Origin: Salinibacterium hongtaonis
Lineage (GTDB): Bacteria > Actinomycetota > Actinomycetes > Actinomycetales > Microbacteriaceae
Direction: 5' to 3'
DNA: 64,000 nucleotides
Assembly (NCBI RefSeq): GCF_003065485.1
Contig: NZ_CP026951.1
Coordinates: forward strand, 558,001-622,000
Shown here: positions 47,124 to 55,400 of the stretch, one piece after another
How the letters are laid out: each line of letters begins with the position of its first letter
Numbering within the stretch: the first letter of the stretch is position 1
Position numbers and translations under genes: made by a program
The notes under the pieces: model-generated
The model's input: only the letters and a program-made list of their open reading frames with translations
Database searches by the model: none
Told to the model about the DNA's origin: nothing

Positions 47124-48729
47124 CCCTCGTGACGACCAGTTTCGCCCGGACGACCAGTTTCGCCCGCAGCGCGACGGCGATGATGAGATAGACCTGACTC
47201 ATCCTTCTTCGCCGAGCATGCCCACGCCGGCCATTGACCCGTTCGCTGCGGGCAACGTCATCGACGAGGAGGCCGCTCCGGCCCCGCGACAGCCGCGCGG
47301 GGTCAAAGGCACTTTGCTCGTTTCTGCTCGTCTTCTGACGGCCGTGGCTGGGGCTGCCGTCGCGGCCGCCGTCATCGCTGCTGCCGCGCTTGTTCCGATT
47401 CCATCGGTCGTGTCAGAACCGCCGTCCGTTCGGGTTACTCCTGTCGCCGACGCGCAGTCTCGGGTGTGCCCCGGGCCGCTGCTGAGGCTGGGGGATGAGA
47501 CGGGTGCTCAGGCGACGACGGCATCCGCTCTGGGAGAGCCGACGATTACGAGCGCGTCAAGCGGCGGCCGCATCTCCTCGGCGCCGGCGACCGCGCTCGA
47601 CGGCGCGGATTCTGGTGCGCGCATCCTCTCTCTGCCTGCCGATTCCGACGGTGACCAGCCGCTTTTTGCGGGTAGCCAGTTCCAGTCGGTCGCTCGTGGC
47701 GACTTCGTAGGTTCAGCGGCCGCAGAGTGCGGCGAGGCCAAAGACGATGCATGGCTCGTCGGCGGGGCGACCACAACGGGCAGAACCACGCTCTTGGTGA
47801 TCGTCAACCCTGGCGATGTCAGCGCGACCGTCGATGTTTCGGTGTTCTCCGAGACCGGATCCGTCACGGCCCCCGGTGCCACCGGAATCGCGATTCCTGC
47901 GGGAGGGGAGCGAGTGTTCTCGGTCGCTGGGCTTGCCCCCGGGCTCCAGAGCCCCGTTCTGCGAGTGCAGAGCACGGGAGCCCGAGTGGTTGCGACCCTG
48001 CAGCAGATGACCGTGCGCACATTGACGCCCGGCGGCGTGGATATTGTCACCCCTGCGGCGGCCCCGTCGACCGAGGTGATCATCCCGGCTCTGCCGATGC
48101 TCGATCACGATGCCCTTGAGGCAGCTGTTCTTGGCGAAGAGTTTCTCGACCTCAACACCGTTCTGCGGTTCTTCGTGCCGGGGGCCGAGCTTGCCCACGC
48201 GACCATCACAATGACGCGGGTGACATCAGACGGGCGCAATGGTGAGCCCGTGGATATCGACGTCACGCTCGATGCCGGAGTCGTCACAGAGCTCCTCATT
48301 GGCGAGTTTGAGGAGGGGACCTATTCCGCCCGCATCACGGCGGATGTTCCCCTCGTCGCCGGTGCCCGGGTTTCGACCGTGGGCAGCACGGGTGCAACCG
48401 ACTTCGTGTGGCTTCCCGCGGTATCCGCTGTCGCGGACGAGACCCTTCTCGCTGTGGCCGAAGGCGACAACCCCGTGGTCTACCTCGTGAACCCCGCGGA
48501 ATCTGCGGCGGAATTCGCGATGGAGGATGCGGATAGCGGCACGCGCACATCGGTGACGATTCCTGCCGGTGGCGCCCGCAGCATCCCGGTCGACGGCGGC
48601 ACGACCTGGCAGCTCACGGGCTTCGAGCAGTTGCACGTCTCAGTCGGTTACAGCGGCGATGGCACGATCAGCGGTCAAACGGTGAACCCCCGCGCGGCTG
48701 GGTCGTCCCCCATCACGGTTTATCCGTAG
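47116..48729 (+). CDS. DUF5719-family membrane-anchored secreted protein
   Basis: A 537-residue protein: an acidic cytoplasmic N-terminus (about 65 residues), one membrane segment near residues 70-95, and a long extracytoplasmic beta-rich region of repeated domains. The repeats GGATTTGRTTLLVIVNPGD and LAVAEGDNPVVYLVNPAES suggest two or three related beta-sandwich units. No catalytic motif is visible. It is cotranscribed with the large glycosyltransferase (8-bp overlap), so it may be a partner in its complex. Residues 6-17 contain a duplicated DDQFRP from an 18-bp tandem repeat. Confidence 0.8.
   Translation: MTDPRDDQFRPDDQFRPQRDGDDEIDLTHPSSPSMPTPAIDPFAAGNVIDEEAAPAPRQPRGVKGTLLVSARLLTAVAGAAVAAAVIAAAALVPIPSVVSEPPSVRVTPVADAQSRVCPGPLLRLGDETGAQATTASALGEPTITSASSGGRISSAPATALDGADSGARILSLPADSDGDQPLFAGSQFQSVARGDFVGSAAAECGEAKDDAWLVGGATTTGRTTLLVIVNPGDVSATVDVSVFSETGSVTAPGATGIAIPAGGERVFSVAGLAPGLQSPVLRVQSTGARVVATLQQMTVRTLTPGGVDIVTPAAAPSTEVIIPALPMLDHDALEAAVLGEEFLDLNTVLRFFVPGAELAHATITMTRVTSDGRNGEPVDIDVTLDAGVVTELLIGEFEEGTYSARITADVPLVAGARVSTVGSTGATDFVWLPAVSAVADETLLAVAEGDNPVVYLVNPAESAAEFAMEDADSGTRTSVTIPAGGARSIPVDGGTTWQLTGFEQLHVSVGYSGDGTISGQTVNPRAAGSSPITVYP
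47131..47166 (+). repeat. 18-bp exact tandem duplication inside the DUF5719 gene
   Basis: GACGACCAGTTTCGCCCG occurs at 47131-47148 and directly again at 47149-47166, adding six residues in frame to the cytoplasmic tail of the protein. Confidence 0.95.
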
Positions 48730-48767
48730 CAGGCCGGATGCTGCTGCTCGTTCGGCAGTAGTCGCTG

Positions 48768-49205
48768 CTAGAAGTGGCGAAACCGGTCGGGGGCAAGCTC
48801 CCATGGGTCTTTGCCGATCAGCTCGGCAACGGCCCGAAAAACACAGCTTTCGATGACCATGCGGCGGTGCAACTCGTCGTCGCGGTGCAGGCGCGCTAGC
48901 CGCTCGATCGGCAGACGGTACAGCACGATGCGGCGCTCCGACGCATACACCGACCACCGTTCGACTTCGCCGGTGCTGCTGACGGAGGCGGGAACCGCGG
49001 CAACTTCGAACCGCACGGTGGCTAGTTCTTCGGGCCAGAGGTCGCGCAGATAGCTGGCGGCGGCGGAGACGGTCAGATCGAACAGGTCGATCCGCGTGCG
49101 CAGCGGGGGAAGAAACGGGCCGGTAACGGCGGCGCGGATGCCGCGGCCGTGTCGGTCTCGCCAGCCGCCGCGCGACGATGCGCGTGTGCTGCGGGTTCGA
49201 GCCAT
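48768..49205 (-). CDS. Metallopeptidase-family protein lacking HExxH
   Basis: A 145-residue protein with a basic N-terminus and then a compact domain (FDLTVSAAASYLRDLWPEEL, SERRIVLYRLPIERLAR, ESCVFRAVAELIGKDPWEL). Its place between DUF5719 and DUF3499 and the IVLYRxPIE segment match the zincin-like family represented by mycobacterial Rv3259. The zinc motif HExxH expected of an active member is absent; the position reads MVIESCVFRAVAEL. It may be a non-catalytic relative. It starts leaderless: minus-strand TAGACT (49212-49217), six bases, ATG. Confidence 0.7.
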   Translation of the reverse strand: MARTRSTRASSRGGWRDRHGRGIRAAVTGPFLPPLRTRIDLFDLTVSAAASYLRDLWPEELATVRFEVAAVPASVSSTGEVERWSVYASERRIVLYRLPIERLARLHRDDELHRRMVIESCVFRAVAELIGKDPWELAPDRFRHF

Positions 49206-49229
49206 ACGCCCAGTCTAGGCTGGTGCCAA
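49206..49229. promoter_or_regulatory. 24-bp divergent promoter with overlapping -10 boxes
   Basis: Minus strand: TAGACT (49212-49217), 6 nt to ATG at 49205. Plus strand: TAGGCT (49216-49221), 8 nt to ATG at 49230. The two boxes share two bases, so the polymerases should exclude each other. Confidence 0.6.
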
Positions 49230-49436
49230 ATGGATGGACGGCCCTGCAGCAAAGTGGCGTGCGTGAGCACCGCTATAGCGACGCTTACCTACGACTACCG
49301 CGACTCGATGGCGGTGCTCGGTCCGCTCAGCCAGAAGGCCGAGCCGCACAGCTACGACCTGTGCGAGAAGCACGCAGCGCGACTTTCTGCACCGCAGGGC
49401 TGGCAGGTCATCCGTCATGTAGCTTTGGGTGCATGA
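49230..49436 (+). CDS. DUF3499-family small protein
   Basis: A 68-residue protein with CSKVAC near the start (Cys6, Cys11), ATLTYDYRDSMAVLGPL, EPHSYDLCEKHAARLSAPQGW with Cys45 and His48. The two cysteine pairs suggest a small zinc-ribbon-like fold; function unknown. This family lies beside phosphomannomutase throughout actinobacteria. It starts leaderless with ATG at 49230; an in-frame GTG at 49149 would run back into the divergent gene. Its stop overlaps the manB start (ATGA). Confidence 0.88.
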   Translation: MDGRPCSKVACVSTAIATLTYDYRDSMAVLGPLSQKAEPHSYDLCEKHAARLSAPQGWQVIRHVALGA

Positions 49437-50854
49437 GCTCCGACGCTTCAGCGATTGACCTGAGTCCGTTTATCAAGGCGTATGACGTCAGAGGGCTCGT
49501 CGGCAGCCAGCTGACGGATGCCGTTGTCGAGGCGCTCGGTGCTGCCTTCGCCGACGAGGTCGAGGCTGTTGGCCGCGACATTGTCGTTGGTCACGACATG
49601 CGAGATTCGTCGCCGGGCTTTGCCGCGGCGTTCTCGCAGGGCGCCATGGCGCGAGGCGCGAACGTGGTTCTCATCGGCCTGTGTTCAACGGACGAGAGCT
49701 ACTTCGCCTCGGGCAGCCTGGATGCTCCTGCGGCGATGTTCACTGCGAGCCACAACCCCGCCACCTATAACGGCATCAAGTTCAGCCGGGCCGGTGCTCA
49801 GGGAATCAGCTTCGACACGGGGCTTAAGAGCATCCGCGATCGCGCCACTGCCTATCTCAGGGATGGCATCGACTCGCTCCCGCAGCAGGGCACGCTCCGC
49901 GAGATCGATGTGCTGGCCGACTACGCCGCCTACCTTCGCTCGCTCGTCGACCTCTCGGCGATTCGCCCCTTGCGCGTCGTGGTCGATGCCGGCAATGGCA
50001 TGGGCGGGCTCACGGTTCCCGCAGTTCTCGGCGAGGCCGCTGGCCTCCCCGGCCTGCCGCTCGACATCGTTCCGCTCTTCTTCGAACTCGATGGCACCTT
50101 TCCGAACCACGAGGCGAATCCTCTCGAGCCGGCCAACCTTGTCGATTTGCAGAAGGCCGTCGTGGAGCACGGGGCAGATCTGGGCCTTGCCTTCGATGGT
50201 GACGCCGACCGGTGTTTCGTCATCGACGAGCGCGGCAACCCCGTCACCCCTTCCGCTGTTGCCGCCGTCGTGGCGCTGAGGGAGATCAAGCGCGTGCGCG
50301 CCGCCGATCCTGACGCCGACATTGTCGTGATCCATAACCTCATCACCTCCCGCATCGTCGAAGAAACCATCGAGGCTGCGGGGGCGACTCCCGTTCGCAC
50401 GCGTGTCGGCCATTCCTTGATCAAGGATGAGATGGCGGCCACAGGGGCCATTTTTGGGGGAGAGCACTCCGCCCACTACTACTTTCGTGACTTCTGGGGT
50501 GCCGACAACGGAATGCTCGCGGCGATGCATCTGCTCGCGGAATTCGGCAGCCAGGCTGAGCCGCTCTCGGAGTTCGCCCGCCGGTTCAACCCCTACTTTC
50601 AGAGCGGCGAGATCAATTCGACCGTCACGGATGTTGCCGCGGCCTATGCGCGCATCGTCGACGACTTCGCGAGTGAGGCCGAGTTCGACGAGCTCGACGG
50701 CCTCACGGTGAGCGGCGGCACAGAAGCCGGTTTCTGGTGGTTCAACGTGCGCCCCTCGAATACCGAGCCGCTGCTGCGCCTTAACGTCGAGGCCGAGACC
50801 GAGCCGGAGATGCAGGCCGTGCGCGATCGGGTTCTGGCCCTCATTCGTCGGTGA
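49433..50854 (+). CDS. manB: Phosphomannomutase/phosphoglucomutase
   Basis: A 473-residue alpha-D-phosphohexomutase, usual length. It converts mannose-6-phosphate to mannose-1-phosphate for GDP-mannose. Motifs: the substrate-binding KAYDVRGLVG at the N-terminus, the phosphoserine loop TASHNP (Ser106), the metal loop DGDADR (Asp255 to Arg260), GGEHSAHYYFRDF for sugar specificity, and RPSNTEPLLRLN for phosphate binding. The ATG overlaps the DUF3499 stop by four bases. With manA and the gmd genes it feeds the GDP-deoxyhexose branch. Confidence 0.95.
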   Translation: MSSDASAIDLSPFIKAYDVRGLVGSQLTDAVVEALGAAFADEVEAVGRDIVVGHDMRDSSPGFAAAFSQGAMARGANVVLIGLCSTDESYFASGSLDAPAAMFTASHNPATYNGIKFSRAGAQGISFDTGLKSIRDRATAYLRDGIDSLPQQGTLREIDVLADYAAYLRSLVDLSAIRPLRVVVDAGNGMGGLTVPAVLGEAAGLPGLPLDIVPLFFELDGTFPNHEANPLEPANLVDLQKAVVEHGADLGLAFDGDADRCFVIDERGNPVTPSAVAAVVALREIKRVRAADPDADIVVIHNLITSRIVEETIEAAGATPVRTRVGHSLIKDEMAATGAIFGGEHSAHYYFRDFWGADNGMLAAMHLLAEFGSQAEPLSEFARRFNPYFQSGEINSTVTDVAAAYARIVDDFASEAEFDELDGLTVSGGTEAGFWWFNVRPSNTEPLLRLNVEAETEPEMQAVRDRVLALIRR

Positions 50855-50889
50855 TCGTGAGGTCAGCTTCCGTCTGCGAGAATTGACGG

Positions 50890-52356
50890 ATGCCTACCTC
50901 GCCGTTTGAATTCAAGGTCGCCGATCTCTCCCTCGCTGAGGCGGGACGACACCAGCTCCGCCTCGCAGAGAACGAGATGCCCGGTCTCATGTCGTTGCGC
51001 GCTGAATTCGGTGAATCGAAGCCCCTCACGGGTGCCCGGATCGCGGGAAGCCTGCATATGACCGTGCAGACCGCCGTGCTGATCGAGACACTAACGGCCC
51101 TCGGTGCCGAGGTGCGCTGGGCGAGCTGCAACATCTTCTCGACGCAGGACGAAGCGGCCGCCGCAATCGTCGTCGGCTCGGGAACCCCGGAGGCTCCCGC
51201 AGGCGTGCCCGTGTTCGCCTGGAAGGGTGAGTCGCTTGAGGAGTATTGGGAGTGCGCCGACCGCATCTTCGATTGGTCTGCCGAGGCTGAGGCGGCCGGT
51301 GCCGATTGGATCGGCCCCAACATGATTCTCGATGACGGTGGCGACGCCACCCTCCTCGTGCACAAGGGCCGTGAGTTCGAGCTTGCCGGCGCCGTGCCAG
51401 AGGACGCCGAGGGCGACAGCCACGAATGGCGCATTATTCTCGCAACGCTTCGGGAATCCCTCGCCACGTCGTCCGACCGCTGGACCAGGGTCGCGGCCGA
51501 GATCATGGGCGTCACCGAGGAGACCACGACGGGCGTGCACCGCCTCTACGAGCTCGCCCGCGATGGCGAGCTCCAGTTCGCGGCCATCAACGTGAACGAC
51601 TCCGTCACCAAGTCCAAGTTCGACAACAAGTACGGCATCCGCCACTCGTTGCCCGATGGCCTCAACCGCGCCACGGATACCCTCATCGGCGGCAAGGTCG
51701 CCTTCGTCTGCGGTTACGGCGATGTCGGCAAGGGCGCGGCCGAGGCGCTGCGGGGACAGGGCGCCCGCGTGATCGTGAGCGAGATCGACCCCATCAACGC
51801 ACTGCAGGCCGCGATGGATGGCTACCAGGTGACGACGCTCGCGTCAGTTGTCGGCGAGGTTGACATCCTTATTTCTGGCACGGGCAACAAGGATGTCATC
51901 ACGGTTGATGACCTTCTTGGCCTCAAGCACCTGGCGATCGTTGCCAACGTCGGCCACTTCGACAATGAGATCGATATGGCTGGCCTTGAGACCCTCGAGG
52001 GCGCCGAGCGCATCGAGATCAAGCCGCAGGTGCACGAATGGCGCCTGCCGACCGGCCGCAGCATCCTCGTGCTCAGCGAGGGTCGTCTCATGAACCTCGG
52101 CAACGCCACGGGTCACCCGTCGTTCGTGATGAGCAACTCGTTCGCTAACCAGGTGCTCGCCCAGATCGAGCTCTATGCCCACGGCGAGAACTACGAGCGC
52201 CAGGTCTATGTGCTCCCCAAGCTCCTCGACGAGAAGGTGGCGCGCCTGCACCTGGATGCTCTCGGGGTCAAGCTCACGGTTCTCACGCCTGAGCAGGCCG
52301 CCTACATCGGCGTTCCTGTCGAGGGGCCATACAAGGTCGATCACTACCGCTACTAG
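50890..52356 (+). CDS. ahcY: S-adenosylhomocysteinase
   Basis: A 488-residue NAD-dependent enzyme that splits S-adenosylhomocysteine into adenosine and homocysteine, removing the inhibitor of methyltransferases. Visible: [51 protein letters not shown] (substrate contact), the NAD site [10 protein letters not shown], and the family C-terminus DHYRY. A -10-like GAGAAT (50878-50883) six bases before the ATG suggests a leaderless start. The position near whiB and mtrA follows the arrangement in mycobacteria. The 12-bp palindrome GCCTCGCGAGGC lies just after the stop (52367-52378). Confidence 0.97.
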   Translation: MPTSPFEFKVADLSLAEAGRHQLRLAENEMPGLMSLRAEFGESKPLTGARIAGSLHMTVQTAVLIETLTALGAEVRWASCNIFSTQDEAAAAIVVGSGTPEAPAGVPVFAWKGESLEEYWECADRIFDWSAEAEAAGADWIGPNMILDDGGDATLLVHKGREFELAGAVPEDAEGDSHEWRIILATLRESLATSSDRWTRVAAEIMGVTEETTTGVHRLYELARDGELQFAAINVNDSVTKSKFDNKYGIRHSLPDGLNRATDTLIGGKVAFVCGYGDVGKGAAEALRGQGARVIVSEIDPINALQAAMDGYQVTTLASVVGEVDILISGTGNKDVITVDDLLGLKHLAIVANVGHFDNEIDMAGLETLEGAERIEIKPQVHEWRLPTGRSILVLSEGRLMNLGNATGHPSFVMSNSFANQVLAQIELYAHGENYERQVYVLPKLLDEKVARLHLDALGVKLTVLTPEQAAYIGVPVEGPYKVDHYRY

Positions 52357-52380
52357 CCCAAACCGTGCCTCGCGAGGCTG

Positions 52381-53256
52381 CTAGCGGTCGGGAAACTGAT
52401 GCGGCAGCCCCGTGAGCACGGGCTCCAGCCTGGCGAGGCGGTCTCGCTCTGCGCGGAGCTTGCGGTACTCGCGATCACGCCGCACCGCCGAGATGGCTGC
52501 CAAGAAAAGCTCCGGATCGCAGTCGGGCACGGGGGAGACGAACGCTGCCGCCTCGCGGGCTAGATCCTGAGAGATGCGGTGGCGGGAATCGGGCGAATGG
52601 CCGGGGGCCTGACGCAAGAACTGGGTAACCCTGCGCGCAAGGCGGGGTGGGAGCTGCGCGACATCGGCAATCCGTGCCCATTCGGTGAGGGGCAGGGGCA
52701 CTCCGTAGACGGGAGGATCCGCCTTGGCTACGCGCTCGTGCTGGCTATAGGTGCCGGCGATCAGATCCCCGAGGCGCTTCGATCGTGGATGCACCAGGGC
52801 AGTGATCGTGGCGATCCCGCCGAAGGTCATGAAGATTTCGACGACGCCGAGCAGCGAGCGGATGAAGGCGTGCCGAAACCCGATCGAGCCACCGTCGTCG
52901 CGCACGATGCGCGCGCCGATGGCGAGCTTGCCGAGCGAGCGACCCTGCGTGATCGTCTCGACAACCGTGGGCAGGACGACGATGAAGAGAACGAGCAGAA
53001 CGACAGAGATTGACGTGATTGTCGCCTCGTCAACAACACTCGCCAGCAGGGGCGATGAGGCGACCAGCATCGCAGCGATAAACAGCACGATGTAGCAGCC
53101 CCAGTCGATCAACGCCCCGGCCGCCCGCAGCACAAAGTCGGCCGGGCGCAGGTCGAGGGCGACCGCCTCTCCCGTGATGAGCTCGTCATCCTGCAGAGAC
53201 TGCACGGGCGCGCCAGCAACGGCCGAAACGGATGCTGCGTGCTGCTCGCTCTGCAT
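52381..53256 (-). CDS. RDD-family membrane protein
   Basis: A 291-residue protein. After a short N-terminus come LDLRPADFVLRAAGALIDW and two or three membrane segments, then a conserved GRSLGKLAIGARIVRDDG and RSLLGVVEIFMTFGGIATI, the RDD domain. The last 110 residues are soluble and charged. RDD proteins are membrane proteins of uncertain role; some act in ion exchange or stress. It is divergent from the SpoIIM-like gene with only 16 bp between the start codons, a pairing also found in mycobacteria. Confidence 0.9.
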   Translation of the reverse strand: MQSEQHAASVSAVAGAPVQSLQDDELITGEAVALDLRPADFVLRAAGALIDWGCYIVLFIAAMLVASSPLLASVVDEATITSISVVLLVLFIVVLPTVVETITQGRSLGKLAIGARIVRDDGGSIGFRHAFIRSLLGVVEIFMTFGGIATITALVHPRSKRLGDLIAGTYSQHERVAKADPPVYGVPLPLTEWARIADVAQLPPRLARRVTQFLRQAPGHSPDSRHRISQDLAREAAAFVSPVPDCDPELFLAAISAVRRDREYRKLRAERDRLARLEPVLTGLPHQFPDR

Positions 53257-53272
53257 GCCAGTATCTAAGCAG
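53257..53272. promoter_or_regulatory. 16-bp divergent promoter between RDD and SpoIIM genes
   Basis: The whole gap is 16 bp. Read on the plus strand it has GTATCT (53261-53266) six bases before ATG; read on the minus strand TTAGAT (53263-53268) lies six bases before the other ATG. Both -10 boxes therefore occupy the same bases and both transcripts would be leaderless. Confidence 0.5.
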
Positions 53273-54268
53273 ATGGATATCGACGCCTACGCCGCAGCTC
53301 ACCGCGATGAGTGGAACGACCTCGCGCGACTTGGCGCGCAACGGCGCTTCAGCGGGGCCGAGGCCGACGAGCTCATCGAGCGTTATCAGGCCGGGGCCAC
53401 CGATCTTTCCGCTCTCCGCACCGCGACGGGGTCGTCGGTTCAGGCCGACCGGTTGTCGGTGTGGCTCGCGAGGGCGCGTCTTCGCTTCACCGGCGCCAGC
53501 GCCAACGTTCTCACACGACTGCCCGTTTTCTTTGGCGCGCAGCTGCCCGCTGCGCTGTATCGCATCCGGTGGCTGACCCTCGCGGTCACGCTCGCAACCG
53601 CGGTCACCGCCACGCTCTTTGCCTGGTGGGCGCTCGCAAACCCGGCGGTGATGGCCAGCTTTGGAACAGAGGAGTTCCGGAGGCAGTTCGCCGAGGAGGA
53701 TTTTGTCAACTACTACTCGGAACATTCGCCATCGTCATTCACCGGTTTGGTGTGGACGAACAACGCCTGGATAGCAGTGCAGTGCATCGCATTCGGGATC
53801 GTCGGCGTTTACGTTCCGTACCTCATCCTGGCCAACGCGCAGAATCTTGGGCTCTCGGCGGCCATGATGGCCGACAACGACCGCCTCGACGTGTTTTTTC
53901 TTTACATTTCCCCCCACGGTCAGCTCGAGTTGTATGCGATCTTCGTTGCGGCGGCCGCGGGACTGGCAATCTTCTGGTCGTGGGTTGCACCCGGTGCCAG
54001 AAGGCGGGCAACCGCGCTCGCCGAAGAAGGTAGAGCGCTGATCACGGTTGCCGTGGGCGTAACCCTGGCGCTTCTGCTCTCGGGGGTGATTGAGGGCTTT
54101 ATCACCCGGCTTGAGTGGTTCTGGCCGATCAAGATCGGCATCGGAACGCTCGCGCTTGGGGTGTTCTTGGCCTATCAGTGGGGCTGGGGCAAGAGGGCAT
54201 TCCAGGCGGGGGAGACGGGTGACCTCGATGAGTTTGAAGGGGGAGCCCGACAGCTCGTCGCAGGCTAA
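53273..54268 (+). CDS. SpoIIM/DUF95-family membrane protein
   Basis: A 331-residue protein. A soluble N-terminal helical part (about 95 residues, beginning MDIDAYAAAHRDEWNDLARLG) precedes five or so membrane segments. Family segments: FGAQLPAALYRIRW, WTNNAWIAVQCIAFGIVGVY, YISPHGQLELYAIFVAAAAG. The HGQLE(L)xAIF block is the signature of SpoIIM-like proteins, membrane partners of uncertain role. The ATG at 53273 was preferred over an extension to 53174 that would cover the divergent gene. In actinobacteria this family accompanies RDD, DUF58 and MoxR genes, as here. Confidence 0.9.
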   Translation: MDIDAYAAAHRDEWNDLARLGAQRRFSGAEADELIERYQAGATDLSALRTATGSSVQADRLSVWLARARLRFTGASANVLTRLPVFFGAQLPAALYRIRWLTLAVTLATAVTATLFAWWALANPAVMASFGTEEFRRQFAEEDFVNYYSEHSPSSFTGLVWTNNAWIAVQCIAFGIVGVYVPYLILANAQNLGLSAAMMADNDRLDVFFLYISPHGQLELYAIFVAAAAGLAIFWSWVAPGARRRATALAEEGRALITVAVGVTLALLLSGVIEGFITRLEWFWPIKIGIGTLALGVFLAYQWGWGKRAFQAGETGDLDEFEGGARQLVAG

Positions 54269-54300
54269 GAAATGGAGCGCAGCGCGGCTGGCTCCGGTTT

Positions 54301-54338
54301 ATGAGAGCTCTCTCATCTGCACGGAATCATGCTCTCAT
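54301..54338 (+). promoter_or_regulatory. CTCTCAT boxes upstream of the exported protein (putative response-regulator site)
   Basis: ATGAGAG (54301-54307) and CTCTCAT (54310-54316) form an inverted repeat, and CTCTCAT recurs at 54332-54338, exactly 22 bp after the first copy. Direct repeats spaced by full helical turns are typical of OmpR-family binding sites, and such a regulator is encoded convergently just downstream. No clear -10 was found. Confidence 0.4.
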
Positions 54339-54360
54339 TCGCGGCCGCCACTGTGTCTGT

Positions 54361-55266
54361 GTGCCCCTTTCAAACAAGTCGCTCACCGTCGTCGCTAGCG
54401 CGACGCTGAGCGCGTGCCTGCTCGCGGGAGGAATCGCAACCATCGCCTCGACCCTTCCGGCAGAAGAGGGAACGACGGTGCTGCCGGTCGATGGCGTGAC
54501 GGGCACCCCGAGAGACAGCATCGCCGATGACACCACGGGGCCGAAGATTGACGGCGGTGCCACAGATTCGCCCGCGTCGGCGCTGGATTCTCCGGCCGAG
54601 CAGCCAGATACGCAGTCGGCCGAGGGCCAGTCAACCGAAGAAGCCGAAGAAGCCGAAGCGGTGAAGACGCCTGCGGCTACAGAGACGGCCCCGGTCACTG
54701 TTGAGGTTCCCCCCGCGGCGCCGGTTGCCGCGTCTCCGCTGCCGGAGCAACGGCCCGACCGTGCCCAGGTCATCGCGGCTATGCATGATTACGCGGTGCG
54801 GCTCTCTAGCGTGAACTGCCCGGAATGGATGCGCGTAGCTGCGGCCGGCCTAGGCAAGACCGGCACCGGCAAGATCGCCACGGACAGGTTCGGCGCCGAC
54901 AAGAACGGCACCGATAAGGGGCTCGCACCCGACGGCGGCGTCGCCAGCACACCAGGCAAAGTGACATCCGAGGGGCCCGTGCTGGGGACTAAGCCGTCGG
55001 CAAGCGTGCCGCCTCCGACACCGCCGGTCGCCACCCAGGAGCCGGCGGCTCCTCATCCGAGTGAGCAGTCACAGCACTCCGAGGGGTGGAAAAATTCCGA
55101 CCGAGGCTGGCACAAGCAGGCCACACCGCAGCAGCCAGCACCGCAGAAGTCAACGCAGAAGCAGTCCACACAGAAGCAGTCCACACAGCACGGCTCGGAC
55201 CGCGGACACCGCGGCTCAGAACGAGGCGGTTGGGGTGGCCAACAGCGTGGTGGTGGCCGAGGGTAG
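54361..55266 (+). CDS. Exported Pro/Ala/Thr-rich protein of unknown function
   Basis: A 301-residue protein. The GTG at 54361 gives a typical signal sequence (basic NKS, then a hydrophobic stretch to about residue 30). LSAC at residues 16-19 matches a lipobox, but hydrophobic residues continue after it, so ordinary secretion or a membrane anchor is also possible. Residues 35-130 are acidic and Pro/Ala/Glu-rich; a short central part (RAQVIAAMHDYAVRLSSVNCPEW) looks folded; the rest is low-complexity, ending in KQSTQ repeats and a Gly/Arg-rich tail. Unknown function. The start is uncertain: an ATG at 54301 is also in frame. Confidence 0.6.
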   Translation: MPLSNKSLTVVASATLSACLLAGGIATIASTLPAEEGTTVLPVDGVTGTPRDSIADDTTGPKIDGGATDSPASALDSPAEQPDTQSAEGQSTEEAEEAEAVKTPAATETAPVTVEVPPAAPVAASPLPEQRPDRAQVIAAMHDYAVRLSSVNCPEWMRVAAAGLGKTGTGKIATDRFGADKNGTDKGLAPDGGVASTPGKVTSEGPVLGTKPSASVPPPTPPVATQEPAAPHPSEQSQHSEGWKNSDRGWHKQATPQQPAPQKSTQKQSTQKQSTQHGSDRGHRGSERGGWGGQQRGGGRG

Positions 55267-55310
55267 GCCCGCCATCATGACGTGATGGTCGCGGGGTGAT
55301 CGTCACGCAT

Positions 55311-55344
55311 AAGGAGCCGGGTGCTTCGGGGTGCCCGGCTCCTT
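55311..55344. terminator. Bidirectional hairpin terminator
   Basis: AAGGAGCCGGG (55311-55321) pairs perfectly with CCCGGCTCCTT (55334-55344), an 11-bp stem with a 12-base loop, followed by T residues on the plus strand and preceded by a short A-rich start. It separates the exported-protein gene from the convergent regulator gene. Confidence 0.75.
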
Positions 55345-55389
55345 TGTGTCTCCGGCCAGTGTGTCTCAGGCCAGTGTGCCTCCGGCCAG
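55345..55389. repeat. Three 15-bp tandem repeats
   Basis: Units TGTGTCTCCGGCCAG (55345-55359), TGTGTCTCAGGCCAG (55360-55374) and TGTGCCTCCGGCCAG (55375-55389) differ by one base each from the first. They sit between the terminator and the stop codon of the response-regulator gene. Confidence 0.9.
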
Positions 55390-55400
55390 CCCGTTCGGCG

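Noticed and set aside
52367-52378. Palindrome GCCTCGCGAGGC as a terminator after ahcY
   Set aside because: It is perfect but has no loop of its own and no T-tract, so a terminator call is not supported.
54361-54417. Lipoprotein call for the exported protein from LSAC
   Set aside because: The cysteine is followed by further hydrophobic residues instead of a polar linker, so the lipobox match may be chance; left open in the annotation.
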